Source of the DNA: Kluyveromyces lactis
Lineage: Eukaryota > Ascomycota > Saccharomycetes > Saccharomycetales > Saccharomycetaceae
Length of the DNA: 64,000 bases
NCBI RefSeq assembly: GCF_000002515.2
Contig: NC_006039.1
Location: 1,426,001 to 1,490,000 of the forward strand
Direction: 5' to 3'
A program made the translations under genes and the position numbers. Positions 47,776-57,650 of the stretch are shown piece after piece. Position 1 is the first letter of the stretch; each line of letters begins with the position of its first letter. Under the pieces are notes generated by a model. The model saw only the letters and a list, made by a program, of their open reading frames with translations. It was not told the origin of the DNA and searched no databases.

Positions 47776-49578
47776 ATGAGAGAAGTTATCAGTGTTAACG
47801 GTATGTGGAAGATCAGTGTTACAGTTTTCCTTAATTTAGATATTGATGATAGATAAAATGAGAAAAGAGAGAACAATGTTTGAAGCCAGCAAGGTTTGAT
47901 AAGTGTGTTCTATTTGGTTTTATGTGGATATGCTATTTATTGATGTGACTACAGTGTTTTAACCGTGGGCAGATTTTATGTTTGTCATGCTAGATCTACT
48001 TATTGAGTATTTCAGATCAGATATCGGGCATGATGAGAATCTTTTCCCCCCAAATTGTGTACAGGATGCTTTTTACAATCATGAATAGCAACTCATAGCG
48101 TTCAATGAGTGCAGAACTTATGTTTGCCCCTTTGTTATGCCAAATTTTGACGCGTCTTTGTTCATTTTACTTCTATTACAAGATCTGAAACAAATGGGAT
48201 AATTAACATTAATACTAACAAAAAAACAAATACAATACCTTGTATTCACCATATAATTATAGTTGGTCAAGCTGGTTGTCAAATTGGTAATGCCTGTTGG
48301 GAATTGTATTCTTTAGAGCATGGTATTGCTCCAGATGGTTATTTACAAGAAGGGTTAAAGAAACCTACAGGTGGCGAAGAAGGATTTTCCACATTCTTCA
48401 ACGAAACTGGCTCAGGTAAGTTCGTTCCTCGTGCAGTTTATGTGGATTTGGAGCCAAATGTGATTGATGAAGTGCGCACAGGTGCTTACAGAGACTTTTT
48501 CCATCCAGAACAATTAATCAGTGGTAAAGAGGATGCAGCTAACAATTATGCTCGTGGTCATTACACCGTTGGTAGAGAATTGTTGGATGATATCTTGGAC
48601 AGAGTAAGAAAAATTTCCGATCAATGTGATGGTCTACAAGGTTTCCTTTTCACCCATTCCCTAGGTGGTGGTACAGGGTCTGGTCTTGGCTCATTGTTAT
48701 TGGAACATTTGTCATTGGATTATGGTAAAAAATCTAAATTAGAATTCGCTGTGTACCCAGCTCCACAAGTTTCCACCTCAGTGGTTGAACCATACAATAC
48801 CGTGCTAACTACACATACTACTCTAGAACATGCTGACTGTACATTCATGGTGGATAACGAAGCCATTTACGAGATGTGTAAGAAGAACCTTGATATTCAA
48901 AGACCAAGTTTCTCCAACTTGAACAATTTGATCGCTCAAGTAGTATCCTCGGTAACAGCTTCTTTGAGATTCGATGGTTCATTAAACGTGGATCTCAATG
49001 AATTCCAAACCAATCTAGTCCCATACCCAAGAATTCATTTCCCATTGGTCTCTTATGCTCCTATACTATCAAAGAGTAAAGCACATCACGAATCTAACTC
49101 TGTTGCTGAGATAACAAACGCTTGTTTCGAACCAGGTAACCAAATGGTTAAATGTGACCCAAGAACAGGTAAATACATGGCTACATGTTTACTTTACAGA
49201 GGTGATGTCGTTACAAGAGATGTTCAAAATGCAGTTGCTCAAATCAAGACAAAGAAAACCGTCCAATTGGTGGACTGGTGTCCAACCGGTTTTAAAATTG
49301 GTATCTGTTACCAAGCTCCAACTGCTACACCTAACTCTCAACTATCTTCCGTGAACAGAGCTGTCTGTATGCTATCCAACACTACTGCCATCGCTGATGC
49401 TTGGAAGAGAATCGACAAAAAATTCGATCTAATGTACGCCAAGCGTGCTTTCGTCCATTGGTACGTTGGTGAAGGTATGGAAGAAGGTGAGTTCACCGAA
49501 GCTAGAGAAGACTTGGCAGCTTTGGAAAGAGACTACTACGAAGTTGGCGCCGATTCTTATGCTGACGAGGAATTTTAA
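47776..49578 (+). CDS. TUB1: Alpha-tubulin, two exons (47776-47800, 48263-49578)
   Basis: Alpha-tubulin, the non-exchangeable-GTP subunit of the microtubule heterodimer. Exon 1 is only 25 nt (MREVISVN plus one base), exon 2 continues [21 protein letters not shown], and together they give 446 residues. The tubulin signature GGGTGSG is present (about 143-149), as are [13 protein letters not shown]-like and [16 protein letters not shown]-like segments and the acidic tail ending DEEF, with a C-terminal Phe as in S. cerevisiae. The S. cerevisiae genes TUB1 and TUB3 are split at the same early position. PHO84 upstream matches TUB3 (YML124C) and ALO1 downstream matches TUB1 (YML085C), so this is the single ancestral locus. 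Confidence 0.95.
47801..48262 (+). other. Intron of the alpha-tubulin gene
   Basis: 462-nt spliceosomal intron with donor GTATGT at 47801-47806, branch point TACTAAC at 48213-48219 and acceptor TAG ending at 48262, 43 nt after the branch site. Splicing restores the tubulin frame exactly. It is longer than the S. cerevisiae TUB1 (about 116 nt) and TUB3 (about 298 nt) introns as I remember them. No nested RNA gene recognised. Confidence 0.95.
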
Positions 49579-50534
49579 AACTGGTTTCCGGAAATTTCCT
49601 CTAGCAGTTTAACGTTTTATATCGACTCAGAGCTATAATCAATTCTATTCCCCATTAATTAATCAAAGAAATAAACAACATAAAAGAACAAAAAAAAATT
49701 AGGATAAAATGAAATGGACTTGAGCCAACCAACTTAGTGTACAATTTATGTTTGGCTTCCAATCTAAAGTCTCGGCATCAATATCAACGTTACCCATTCA
49801 AAACCGGTAATGTATCATTTACCATACCCCCCATGCTCAAATATCTGAAAGTATTACAACACTCAAGGCCTTCTATCTGCAATACCCGAATACCAAAACT
49901 CAGTCACATCAAAGATCACAACAAACTTCAATTTAGTTTCTCTCCTGATATGATCTAATAATTTTCTCTGTGTGATGTGATGGGGAATCTCTTTTATCAT
50001 CTCCTCTTCTATCGTTTTTTTTTCAATCTTACACCAATTGTTGGTCTTTACCGCCTTAAAATACTTGTACGATGCCTATATTACTGCTATTAGTACCGTA
50101 TATCATTAAGTACTAAATACATTATATATATATATGTATACTACCGGCTTCTGAAATGAGACTGTTTTTATCTCTCGATTTTCCACATATTCTGAAGCTA
50201 CGGCTAACCAAAGTGCTCAAGGTTGAAAGACATACGTACCCCACATTACTTATACGGTACAGGTCGGTATCACAATCCCATGGTGGCAATACCGGGCAAA
50301 GTCAAAGATTTTGCTCCATCTTCCACTTTCTTTTGTCTGACTTTATGTGTCGAGTCTCACTTTCTACTAGCTCTTTGCAGGTAGAACGAAAAATATAAAA
50401 AAAATAGTATGATGACTTCTGATAATGGTTACTTCTTTCTGATTGAAGAAACACAACAGACATTGAACAAGCAGGGACTACTGCCCAGCTATATCAGGTG
50501 AAAGAGAGTAACTTTTCCACTCTTTGTTAGAGCA
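49579..50534. other. Tubulin-ALO1 intergenic region
   Basis: 956 bp in tandem orientation. It includes an AT-rich TATATATATATG stretch near 50124-50136, about 400 bp from ALO1, and GGTGGCAAT at 50282-50290, one base off a PACE box and probably chance. No gene is supported; short frames here have no protein-like features. Confidence 0.4.
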
Positions 50535-52112
50535 ATGTCTTTTGATCTAGTAGCAGGCAATGCCCGTTCCAATTTTGTATTCAAAAATTGGGCAGGTATT
50601 TATTCGTGTAGACCGCAATTATATTTCCAACCTAATTCGATCGATGAAGTCGTGCAGATCGTTAAAGCTGCCATAGAACAAGGCAAGACCATTGTTACCG
50701 TTGGATCTGGTCATTCTCCTAGTGATATGTGTGTTACAGACCAATGGTTGATGAATTTAGACAATTTGAACTCTGTTGTAGAATTCAAGGAAAATAAAGA
50801 GGAGTTGTACGCCGATGTTACCGTCGAAGCAGGTCTTAGAATCTACCAGTTGAGTGAAATCTTAGCTGAGAAGGGATACGCAATCCAAAATTTGGGATCC
50901 ATCTCCGAACAAAGTGTCGCAGGTATCATTTCTACTGGTACTCATGGATCTTCTCCATATCACGGATTGGTGTCGTCCCAATATGTAAACCTGACCATCG
51001 TGAACGGTAAGGGAGAGGTCGTATTCTTGGATTCTGAAAACTCTCCTGAAGTGTTTAGAGCCGCTACATTGTCTTTAGGTAAGATCGGTATTATTGTCAA
51101 GGCTACTATTAGAGTGATCCCAGAATTTAATATCAAGTCTACTCAAGAAGTGATCCACTTTGAGACTCTATTAAACAATTGGGAAACTATCTGGACATCT
51201 AGTGAATTCATCAGATGTTGGTGGTACCCATACACTAGAAAAGTGGTCTTGTGGAGAGGATCTAAAACTGAGGAACCTTTAACAGCTCCAAGAAAATCTT
51301 GGTGGGGAAGCACTTTTGGTCGTTTCATTTATGAATCTTTGATCTGGATCAGTGTGAAAATTTATCCGGCACTAACGCCATACGTCGAATCATTTGTGTT
51401 CCACCAACAATATGGCCGTGTCGAAACTTATGGTAGTGGTGATGTTTCTGTGCAAACTTCGATCGCTGGATTGAACATGGACTGCCTATTTTCTCAATTT
51501 GTTGACGAATGGGGGTGTCCTCTAAACAATGGACCAGAGGTCTTACGTTCTTTGGACTACTCAATCACTCAAGCGGCACAAAACAAGGAATTCTTTGTTC
51601 ACGTTCCAGTAGAAGTCCGTTGCTCAAATACAACACTACCTGCTGAAATTCCAGATTACTCTAATAGAACAAAGACATCTGCTGGTCCAGTATTCGGTAA
51701 CACTTTACGTCCATATCTGGATGCTACTCCACGTCATTTAAGATACGCTCCATTGTCTGACGTTACAAACTCACAGTTGTCATTATACATCAATGCTACA
51801 ATTTATAGACCATTCGGTAGTAATTCTCCAATTCACAAGTGGTTCACTTTGTTCGAAGACACAATGGGTGCTGCTGGTGGTAAACCTCACTGGGCAAAGA
51901 ATTTCTTGGGTGCAACTTCTATGGCTGCAGGTAAAGTAAAGGACGAAAAAGACTACGATGATTATGAAATGAGAGGTATGGCTACCAAGATTAAAGAATG
52001 GTACGGAGAAGATCTACTGAAGTTCCGCGAAATCAGATCCCAGCAAGATCCGAATAACGTTTTTATGGCTAACAAAGAATGGGCCATTCGTAATGGTATC
52101 ATTGAACCATAG
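50535..52112 (+). CDS. ALO1: D-arabinono-1,4-lactone oxidase
   Basis: Alo1 is the flavoprotein of the mitochondrial outer membrane that makes D-erythroascorbate, the yeast analogue of vitamin C, reducing O2 to H2O2. The 525-residue length is typical. The VAO/PCMH FAD domain is N-terminal, with VGSGHSPSD where His60 is the expected covalent FAD attachment site, and GSISEQSVAGIISTGTHGSS binding FAD phosphate. The ALO domain follows, ending with the HWAK motif (GKPHWAKNF, about 454-462). A hydrophobic segment near 268-280 may be a membrane contact. Neighbours match YML085C-YML086C-YML087C. Confidence 0.97.
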   Translation: MSFDLVAGNARSNFVFKNWAGIYSCRPQLYFQPNSIDEVVQIVKAAIEQGKTIVTVGSGHSPSDMCVTDQWLMNLDNLNSVVEFKENKEELYADVTVEAGLRIYQLSEILAEKGYAIQNLGSISEQSVAGIISTGTHGSSPYHGLVSSQYVNLTIVNGKGEVVFLDSENSPEVFRAATLSLGKIGIIVKATIRVIPEFNIKSTQEVIHFETLLNNWETIWTSSEFIRCWWYPYTRKVVLWRGSKTEEPLTAPRKSWWGSTFGRFIYESLIWISVKIYPALTPYVESFVFHQQYGRVETYGSGDVSVQTSIAGLNMDCLFSQFVDEWGCPLNNGPEVLRSLDYSITQAAQNKEFFVHVPVEVRCSNTTLPAEIPDYSNRTKTSAGPVFGNTLRPYLDATPRHLRYAPLSDVTNSQLSLYINATIYRPFGSNSPIHKWFTLFEDTMGAAGGKPHWAKNFLGATSMAAGKVKDEKDYDDYEMRGMATKIKEWYGEDLLKFREIRSQQDPNNVFMANKEWAIRNGIIEP

Positions 52113-52539
52113 TTAATTTTCCTTCTTTTGTTTACGCATTTACTTTTCACATACCCCTGCTACCTTTTTATTGAACCGTCAGTCAATACATACTGTCGTT
52201 CACTTTTTCCCTTTAGTTACTTTCCCCTTGTATAGAATAATCACCAACTCGAAAGCACAAATGTATCTAGCAGAACTTTGTTTTGAACCAATGAATAAAA
52301 ATTGGTACCTTTTAATCATTATTAATGCTTAACTTGACTGCAGTTCTGTACTATCTCTGTTTAATCTTTACATCGTTATAATTCAGTGCTTACTAAAATA
52401 TTGAAAAATTGTTTAAAGCTAATAGAGAACATCGAAATTTATGCACATTCCATCGGTTTCCTGAAGAAGAGTAATTCCTTCAAGACGTTTAACCACCTGC
52501 ATTAGCGTCCACAAAAGCTCACGCATCACAGTAGATACT
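52113..52539. other. ALO1-PGA3 intergenic region
   Basis: 427 bp, AT-rich, tandem genes. Nothing recognised beyond presumed promoter and 3' end. Confidence 0.4.
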
Positions 52540-53472
52540 ATGTCAGCAGAGGACGGTTGGAATGTTTTGAATGAACCACTTCATGGGATTTATATCCCCT
52601 CACTTTTGTTCACCGTTGGTATCATTGTATTCACGGTTATGAGTAATGATTTGAAATTCTTGCTAGGTTTCGTTATTTTGGGCGCTATTTTGGCTTACAG
52701 AATGGTTGTTGCACGTAGCCGTTTAAAGTCCATCTACAGTGACAGATGGACTGCTTTGGAGCTTGAGGATCAAACAATTGTCTCTAAGAACACAGCTATC
52801 TATCGATTCAAATTAAAGACATCTTTAGAATGCTTGGATATTCCAACAGGCCACCATCTGGCGGTGAGAATTCCGCTTGAAGATAAGGATGAAATCAGAT
52901 ATTACACTCCAATCTCAAATAAATTTGAAACTGGTCATTTTGATATAATGGTAAAGTCTTATGCAGACGGACAAGTGTCGAAATATTTCGCTTCTTTGAG
53001 ACCTGGACAAACGGTCGATTTTAAAGGACCAGTTGGTAGATTCGCCTACGAGGCTAATTCTTCGAAGCATATCGGTATGATTGCAGGTGGTTCTGGTCTT
53101 ACTCCTATGTTGCAGGTTTTAAACACCATCATCACAACTCCTACAGATTTGACGAGGGTGACTCTGCTATATGCGAACGAAACGGAAAATGACATTCTAT
53201 TAAAAGACGAACTTGATGAAATTTCCGAGAAATATCCAAACTTCTTGGTTCACTATTTAGTCAACCATCCTTCTAGCTCATGGCAGGGAGAAGTTGGTTG
53301 GGTTACCAAGGAAATCATGTCAAAATACCTTCCAGACCCTTCTGCTGAAAATAGATTATTGATTTGCGGTAAACCAGAAATGAAGAAAACCTTACTTAAG
53401 TACGCCGAAGAATTGGGCTGGCCAAAAGGTATCTTGAAATCGAATCCTGATGATCAAGTCTTTGTCTTCTGA
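52540..53472 (+). CDS. PGA3: Cytochrome b5 reductase-family protein (PGA3/AIM33 ancestor)
   Basis: An FAD/NAD(P)H reductase of the cytochrome b5 reductase family, 310 residues. S. cerevisiae Pga3 is an ER/plasma-membrane protein needed for secretion and Aim33 is its ohnologue. Two hydrophobic segments at the N terminus (about 17-34 and 39-54) anchor it. The flavin motif RYYTPISN, GPVGRF, the nucleotide-binding AGGSGLTPMLQVLN, the CGKPEM loop (CGxxxM type) and the terminal DDQVFVF are all present. The segment LLYANETENDILLKDELDE is nearly identical to Pga3 as I remember it. It lies between ALO1 (YML086C) and UFO1 (YML088W), the AIM33 position, while PHO84-TUB3-PGA3 order also fits, so it stands for both. 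Confidence 0.92.
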   Translation: MSAEDGWNVLNEPLHGIYIPSLLFTVGIIVFTVMSNDLKFLLGFVILGAILAYRMVVARSRLKSIYSDRWTALELEDQTIVSKNTAIYRFKLKTSLECLDIPTGHHLAVRIPLEDKDEIRYYTPISNKFETGHFDIMVKSYADGQVSKYFASLRPGQTVDFKGPVGRFAYEANSSKHIGMIAGGSGLTPMLQVLNTIITTPTDLTRVTLLYANETENDILLKDELDEISEKYPNFLVHYLVNHPSSSWQGEVGWVTKEIMSKYLPDPSAENRLLICGKPEMKKTLLKYAEELGWPKGILKSNPDDQVFVF

Positions 53473-53540
53473 ATCTGTATAATAATATTCTATAGAAGAA
53501 AAAAAACGTTCATATTTATAGAGTTTACATTCGAGTCAAA

Positions 53541-55469
53541 CTAGTTGTTCATATTACTCAAAGATAGTGCAATAGCTAAAGCTAGTTCCTCATCATTCTC
53601 TTCACTCCCCTGAATGTTACTGGCTGTTGAGGCATGCAATTCGTCAATCAATTCGATTTGTCTTCTTGTTTCCTCATCAAGCGATTCCGTATCGCTGACA
53701 CTTTCTCGTTCGTAAACATGATCTAGCGTACCGATTGGTGTTTTTTGAGTCCTTTCCCTTCGCTTCTCTGCTCTTCTTTCTTGAGTTTCACTGTCTTGTA
53801 ATGCTTTTAAGAAGTCGACGTCAATTTCGTCATCGTCGATGAATTGATTCGTAGTGCTATTAGATTCCTGTGAACCCAATAAATGATCTTCAGGGTTCAA
53901 AGATGACAATTGCGAAGATGAGCCTTTTGATTCCATGAGAGCAATCTGAAATTGCACCTCCTCGTCATCAATATCACCGACAAACTTCTTTTTCAATTTG
54001 TCCATATAATTACGATCAGTAATCCGTTTCTGCTCTTCGTCATCATACATTTTTAATTGCTGCTGCAAGTTTTCGTTCCATTTATTGCTACGTGCTCTAT
54101 TGCCGCCGCGTTTCTTCTTTGAATGGTCACCAATTGAAACGTACTGATAGTAGTAGAGAGTGCTTTCCTTCCCGACCAATATTTGTCCATGGGAAATGTT
54201 TAAAAACTCTGGATAATGCTCTGAGTTTCGAATTACTCTAATTTCATTCCCCGTCATTACATCGTACACTCCAATCATGCCGCTGAAGGCGCAAACAACT
54301 ACCAGATTATTGATTTGACATGTTACCCAGCTTTCATGTAAACTAACTGTAGACTGACATTCTAAATCAACACCAGGCATTCTGATGTTAATGGTGCTTA
54401 CATTTTTATCTTCCGTTAATACTGCAATGTAACAACCATCTCCACCGGCTAAGCTGAGGTCACGCTCTTTTTTAGCAGTAGCCTCATCGATTGAAACCTC
54501 TTGGATAGCAGAGAGAAAAAACATAGGTCTCGTTCTCCCGAAATCCTTCCCAATATCGATAGAGATCACATAGATTTCAAATAAAGTAGCTACTACAATA
54601 TTCCTACCACCAAAATCAACCTTTGTTACCTTACAATTCGAAAAGTCTGTACCAATTTTAGCTATTAGATCGATGGAGTGTACTTCTTCCATTGATTTGA
54701 TGACGTAGATGGTTTCTAAGTCAATGGCAATGGTAGTATTTTTATGAACATGAAGATCGGCAATTGGATGAGAAGATATCTTCATCTTTTTCTCTTTTTG
54801 GGTGTTACGCCACCATATCACCTCTCCAGATTCGTCTCCACTTACACAAACGTCGTCTGGAGAATCTTGGTACGCTGTTGTAACAATCGCAGTAACTGCT
54901 GAGTAATGCCTATCGTCAAACTCCGTGACAGGGGAAAGATATGATTTATTTGTAAGTAATTTCCCAAATACTCTCCCGTCATACCTTCCGAATACTACAG
55001 CATTAATGTTGAAATGCCTTGCTGACGTCCCATGTGGCGTGGTACACTGAATATACGCAACCCTATCTTTCTTCCTTTTTTTTTGTAACTGTAAAAAGGT
55101 GACCATGCCCTCGTTATAACAAGCACATCTAGGGAAATCGAACACAACGCGTGAAATATCTTGCGGCTGTTGCGATACATCATGTGTTATTGTATATTTA
55201 GTTTTCGTAGCTCGATTATGCCTCCATTCATTCAAAGCCATGTTTCTTTTGATGTATTCCATACTATAAAGATTCGAACGTGAGAAAGATGGAAACCATA
55301 AGGTGTTGTGTCTCTGCAAAAATAAGTTCTTCCAAAGTTCCTCATCATGTACAATTCGATCGAATAATTTACACGTTTGTTCTAATGATCTGAAATCAGA
55401 GTCATCAAGATGACTAAATATATTCACCAATACCTCAACCGGTAAGGAAGATAAAGAAGGCCTACTCAT
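53541..55469 (-). CDS. UFO1: Ufo1, F-box protein with ubiquitin-interacting motifs
   Basis: Ufo1 is an SCF substrate receptor; in S. cerevisiae it targets Ho endonuclease and uses Ddi1 for turnover. In the 642-residue protein the F-box is at residues about 5-45 (LSSLPVEVLVNIFSHLDD). A WD40-like propeller fills about 90-440, with weak repeats. Three UIM-like helices lie near the C terminus: EEVQFQIALMESKG, VDFLKALQDSETQE and DEELALAIALSLSNMNN. Three UIMs and a final one at the extreme C terminus match the known Ufo1 layout. It is convergent with PGA3 (68 bp gap), as in YML087C-YML088W. Confidence 0.93.
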   Translation of the reverse strand: MSRPSLSSLPVEVLVNIFSHLDDSDFRSLEQTCKLFDRIVHDEELWKNLFLQRHNTLWFPSFSRSNLYSMEYIKRNMALNEWRHNRATKTKYTITHDVSQQPQDISRVVFDFPRCACYNEGMVTFLQLQKKRKKDRVAYIQCTTPHGTSARHFNINAVVFGRYDGRVFGKLLTNKSYLSPVTEFDDRHYSAVTAIVTTAYQDSPDDVCVSGDESGEVIWWRNTQKEKKMKISSHPIADLHVHKNTTIAIDLETIYVIKSMEEVHSIDLIAKIGTDFSNCKVTKVDFGGRNIVVATLFEIYVISIDIGKDFGRTRPMFFLSAIQEVSIDEATAKKERDLSLAGGDGCYIAVLTEDKNVSTINIRMPGVDLECQSTVSLHESWVTCQINNLVVVCAFSGMIGVYDVMTGNEIRVIRNSEHYPEFLNISHGQILVGKESTLYYYQYVSIGDHSKKKRGGNRARSNKWNENLQQQLKMYDDEEQKRITDRNYMDKLKKKFVGDIDDEEVQFQIALMESKGSSSQLSSLNPEDHLLGSQESNSTTNQFIDDDEIDVDFLKALQDSETQERRAEKRRERTQKTPIGTLDHVYERESVSDTESLDEETRRQIELIDELHASTASNIQGSEENDEELALAIALSLSNMNN

Positions 55470-55661
55470 CCAGCACCTGTTGAAATTAAGTCACTATCGA
55501 AACCCCTCTAAAAAGACCAGCCGAAACTTGATCTTTGGTTATCTTCTTCTCTATTTGAGTCTATATTGATGAGATACGTTAATAAATCGTAAAACCTTTA
55601 AATATACTCAAAAGTTTTACTATGAACTAGCGATATGATGAAGAAAAAATATGGTATGTGC

Positions 55662-55668
55662 AAAAAAA
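55662..55668 (-). terminator. Pol III terminator of tRNA-Ile
   Basis: Seven T on the tRNA strand, three bases after the discriminator base: a strong RNA polymerase III termination signal. Confidence 0.85.
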
Positions 55669-55671
55669 GAA

Positions 55672-55745
55672 TGGTTCCTAGCGGGATCGAACCGCTGATC
55701 CCCGCGTTATTAGCACGGTGCCTTAACCAACTGGGCCAAGGAACC
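55672..55745 (-). tRNA. tRNA-Ile (anticodon AAU)
   Basis: The 74-nt reverse strand starts GGTTCCTTGGCCCAGTTGG, the D-arm with the A box (TTGGCCCAGTTGG), and continues CTAATAA as the anticodon loop with AAT. The T arm GCGGTTCGATCCCGC contains the B box. The acceptor stem pairs GGTTCCT with AGGAACC, then discriminator A. No intron. A run of seven T on the tRNA strand (plus-strand A run at 55662-55668) follows, a proper Pol III terminator. It lies between UFO1 and ORC4, where conserved synteny breaks. Confidence 0.97.
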
Positions 55746-56003
55746 AATTTGTGGTTGTGGGAGCGAAAAAGGCAATCCATGACGAAAATTGTGGATCACG
55801 TGCCTGGAGCCATTAATAAAACCTAGCTGAACACGGTTTATCATGAAAAACCTTTGATTAATGACACCGATGTTGAAGATGCTCTTAATACTACAAGATG
55901 CTGTTCGATCGTAATGACAAGAACCGTACAATATGGGTTTGAGTTTAGATTTGTCGAGAAGAAAATGCTTGAATTGCTAATTATATGTACATATTTCCTA
56001 CAT

Positions 56004-57650
56004 CTATAACTGAGTCCATGAGTAGAAAAATGAGCTCTTGGGTATCGTCAATCGCATTTCTTGCAGCGTTACGCAAACTTGATAGGTTCGAAGATCAAAT
56101 GGTGCCTTCATTGTGGATGAATTGTAGTTTGCTGATTGTATAGCAGAGTCTTCTGTGAATCTGACAGAAATCGCACCTCTCTCAGTGATAAGCTCTTGGT
56201 TTGCCAAGTTTTCCCATACATTCTTCATGTCGTGTTTAGTCCACATTTTGAACCTATCAGCGAAGGTGGTCTTATGAATCTTCCCCAATTTAGAAAATTC
56301 TTCATGTACCAAAGTCAAATTGATATGTTCGTCATTCTTTAAAGCCACTCTACAAGCAGATATCAAAATAGCTAACTCTAAATCAGATAGTGACAAGATC
56401 TTAGCTGAAATTGAATCTAAGAGTTGATTCGCCAAGTACTTTTTTATTTTGCTGCATGTTTTGATGCTCTCAACTAGTTCAGAATATGTTTTAGACAAGG
56501 CAACTGTGGGAAATATGGCGTTTTGTAATAGTTGTATATCTTTGAAGTTCTCGTAGTTCTGACGCAGAATACGAGAAATCTCTGAATCGTCATTTTTTAA
56601 AGTCTCATCCAAGAACTGGTTCCATCGAAGCTGATCAGGAATTGTTGAATCATCCACCTCTAAGAGCTCTTTGAATACATGCTTGAATTGATCATAATCC
56701 GAGATTGATGGCATATATATGATTCGCTGAGAAAACCGGGATTTCACTCTGTTTTCAAGAAATTGCATGATTGCCAACTTTGTAGTAAGACCAAGAACAC
56801 AAACTGGTATCCTTGAAGTCTCTACTAGGTCAAATAAATTATACAAAAGTGTCTGTCTCACTGGTCCAGCAAATTTGTCAATTTCATCAAATATGAACAC
56901 TAGCGTTACGTGCTCTGATTTTTCTTTCTGTGAGTGTACACCCTTTAGAGGAGTCACAGTAAATGAGTCCAACAATCTTAGAATGTTATCAAAGACTTCT
57001 GTCAAAGTACCTTCAGATAAACCTAATTCTTCTGCTTTAACTTTTTTTGATGAATTAACGTTTCTGTTTGCAAGTTCGAATTCTAATTGTTCAGCAATAC
57101 TGTTAATTGCAGAGTTTTCCGAATGTAAAGAGCCATTTAAGTTGATAACAATGAATTGTTCGTTGTGTGTCGATCTTAAAGCCTCCAAATGATGCTTTAT
57201 TATCATATCTTTATAATTGGATCGAGGACCGATGAGTATGGCCGAATGACTTTCTTTTTGAATGATGCATTGTCGAAGAAGCTTGTCAACTTGAGTTGAA
57301 GTGTTTTCCAAAAAGTCGGGTATCTTAGTTTCCTTAAACCCAAGAGTGCCATTTAGTTTTCTTGTCAAGTAGTGCTTCATTCTCTTAAATGTCTTTGTTT
57401 CTGGTGTCTTATTTATACCAAACAAAGGAATTGGTTGTGCTGCAGTATCTTCAGTACGTGTTTTTTTGGTAACAACTGCAGTATCAAGTTCAGAGTCGTT
57501 AGATGCACCAATAGAAGATCTTTTGACAGGGCGTTGTAATTTAATCTTCTTAATCTTCCCATCAAGCTTAACATCGTCTATGATCTCATCTGCGTTCACT
57601 TTGTGTACCGACTTTCTGATGGGGCCAAACTCGCTTTCAAGGTCATCCAT
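56004..57650 (-). CDS. ORC4: Orc4, origin recognition complex subunit
   Basis: Orc4 is an AAA+-like subunit of ORC, which marks replication origins and loads Mcm2-7. The 548-residue product starts MDDLESEFGPIRKSV. A basic, disordered N terminus (to about 110, including RPVKRSS) is followed by the AAA+ core. The P-loop region reads SAILIGPRSNYKDMI and the Walker B-like strand reads LVFIFDEIDKFAGPVRQTLLYNL. A sensor and winged-helix part (AILISACRVALKND) and the typical C terminus PKSSFFYSWTQL follow. The P-loop keeps Lys but has Asp where the canonical motif has Ser/Thr. In S. cerevisiae it is YPR162C, unrelated in position to its neighbours here. Confidence 0.95.
   Translation of the reverse strand: MDDLESEFGPIRKSVHKVNADEIIDDVKLDGKIKKIKLQRPVKRSSIGASNDSELDTAVVTKKTRTEDTAAQPIPLFGINKTPETKTFKRMKHYLTRKLNGTLGFKETKIPDFLENTSTQVDKLLRQCIIQKESHSAILIGPRSNYKDMIIKHHLEALRSTHNEQFIVINLNGSLHSENSAINSIAEQLEFELANRNVNSSKKVKAEELGLSEGTLTEVFDNILRLLDSFTVTPLKGVHSQKEKSEHVTLVFIFDEIDKFAGPVRQTLLYNLFDLVETSRIPVCVLGLTTKLAIMQFLENRVKSRFSQRIIYMPSISDYDQFKHVFKELLEVDDSTIPDQLRWNQFLDETLKNDDSEISRILRQNYENFKDIQLLQNAIFPTVALSKTYSELVESIKTCSKIKKYLANQLLDSISAKILSLSDLELAILISACRVALKNDEHINLTLVHEEFSKLGKIHKTTFADRFKMWTKHDMKNVWENLANQELITERGAISVRFTEDSAIQSANYNSSTMKAPFDLRTYQVCVTLQEMRLTIPKSSFFYSWTQL

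Noticed and set aside
50282-50290. GGTGGCAAT as a PACE box for ALO1
   Set aside because: One mismatch to the Rpn4 site, and ALO1 is not a proteasome gene; likely chance.
55672-55931. Short frames crossing the tRNA-Ile gene
   Set aside because: They read through the tRNA on either strand; the tRNA fold and terminator explain the sequence.
56767-57192. 141-codon antisense frame in ORC4
   Set aside because: Lies entirely opposite the conserved AAA+ core of ORC4.
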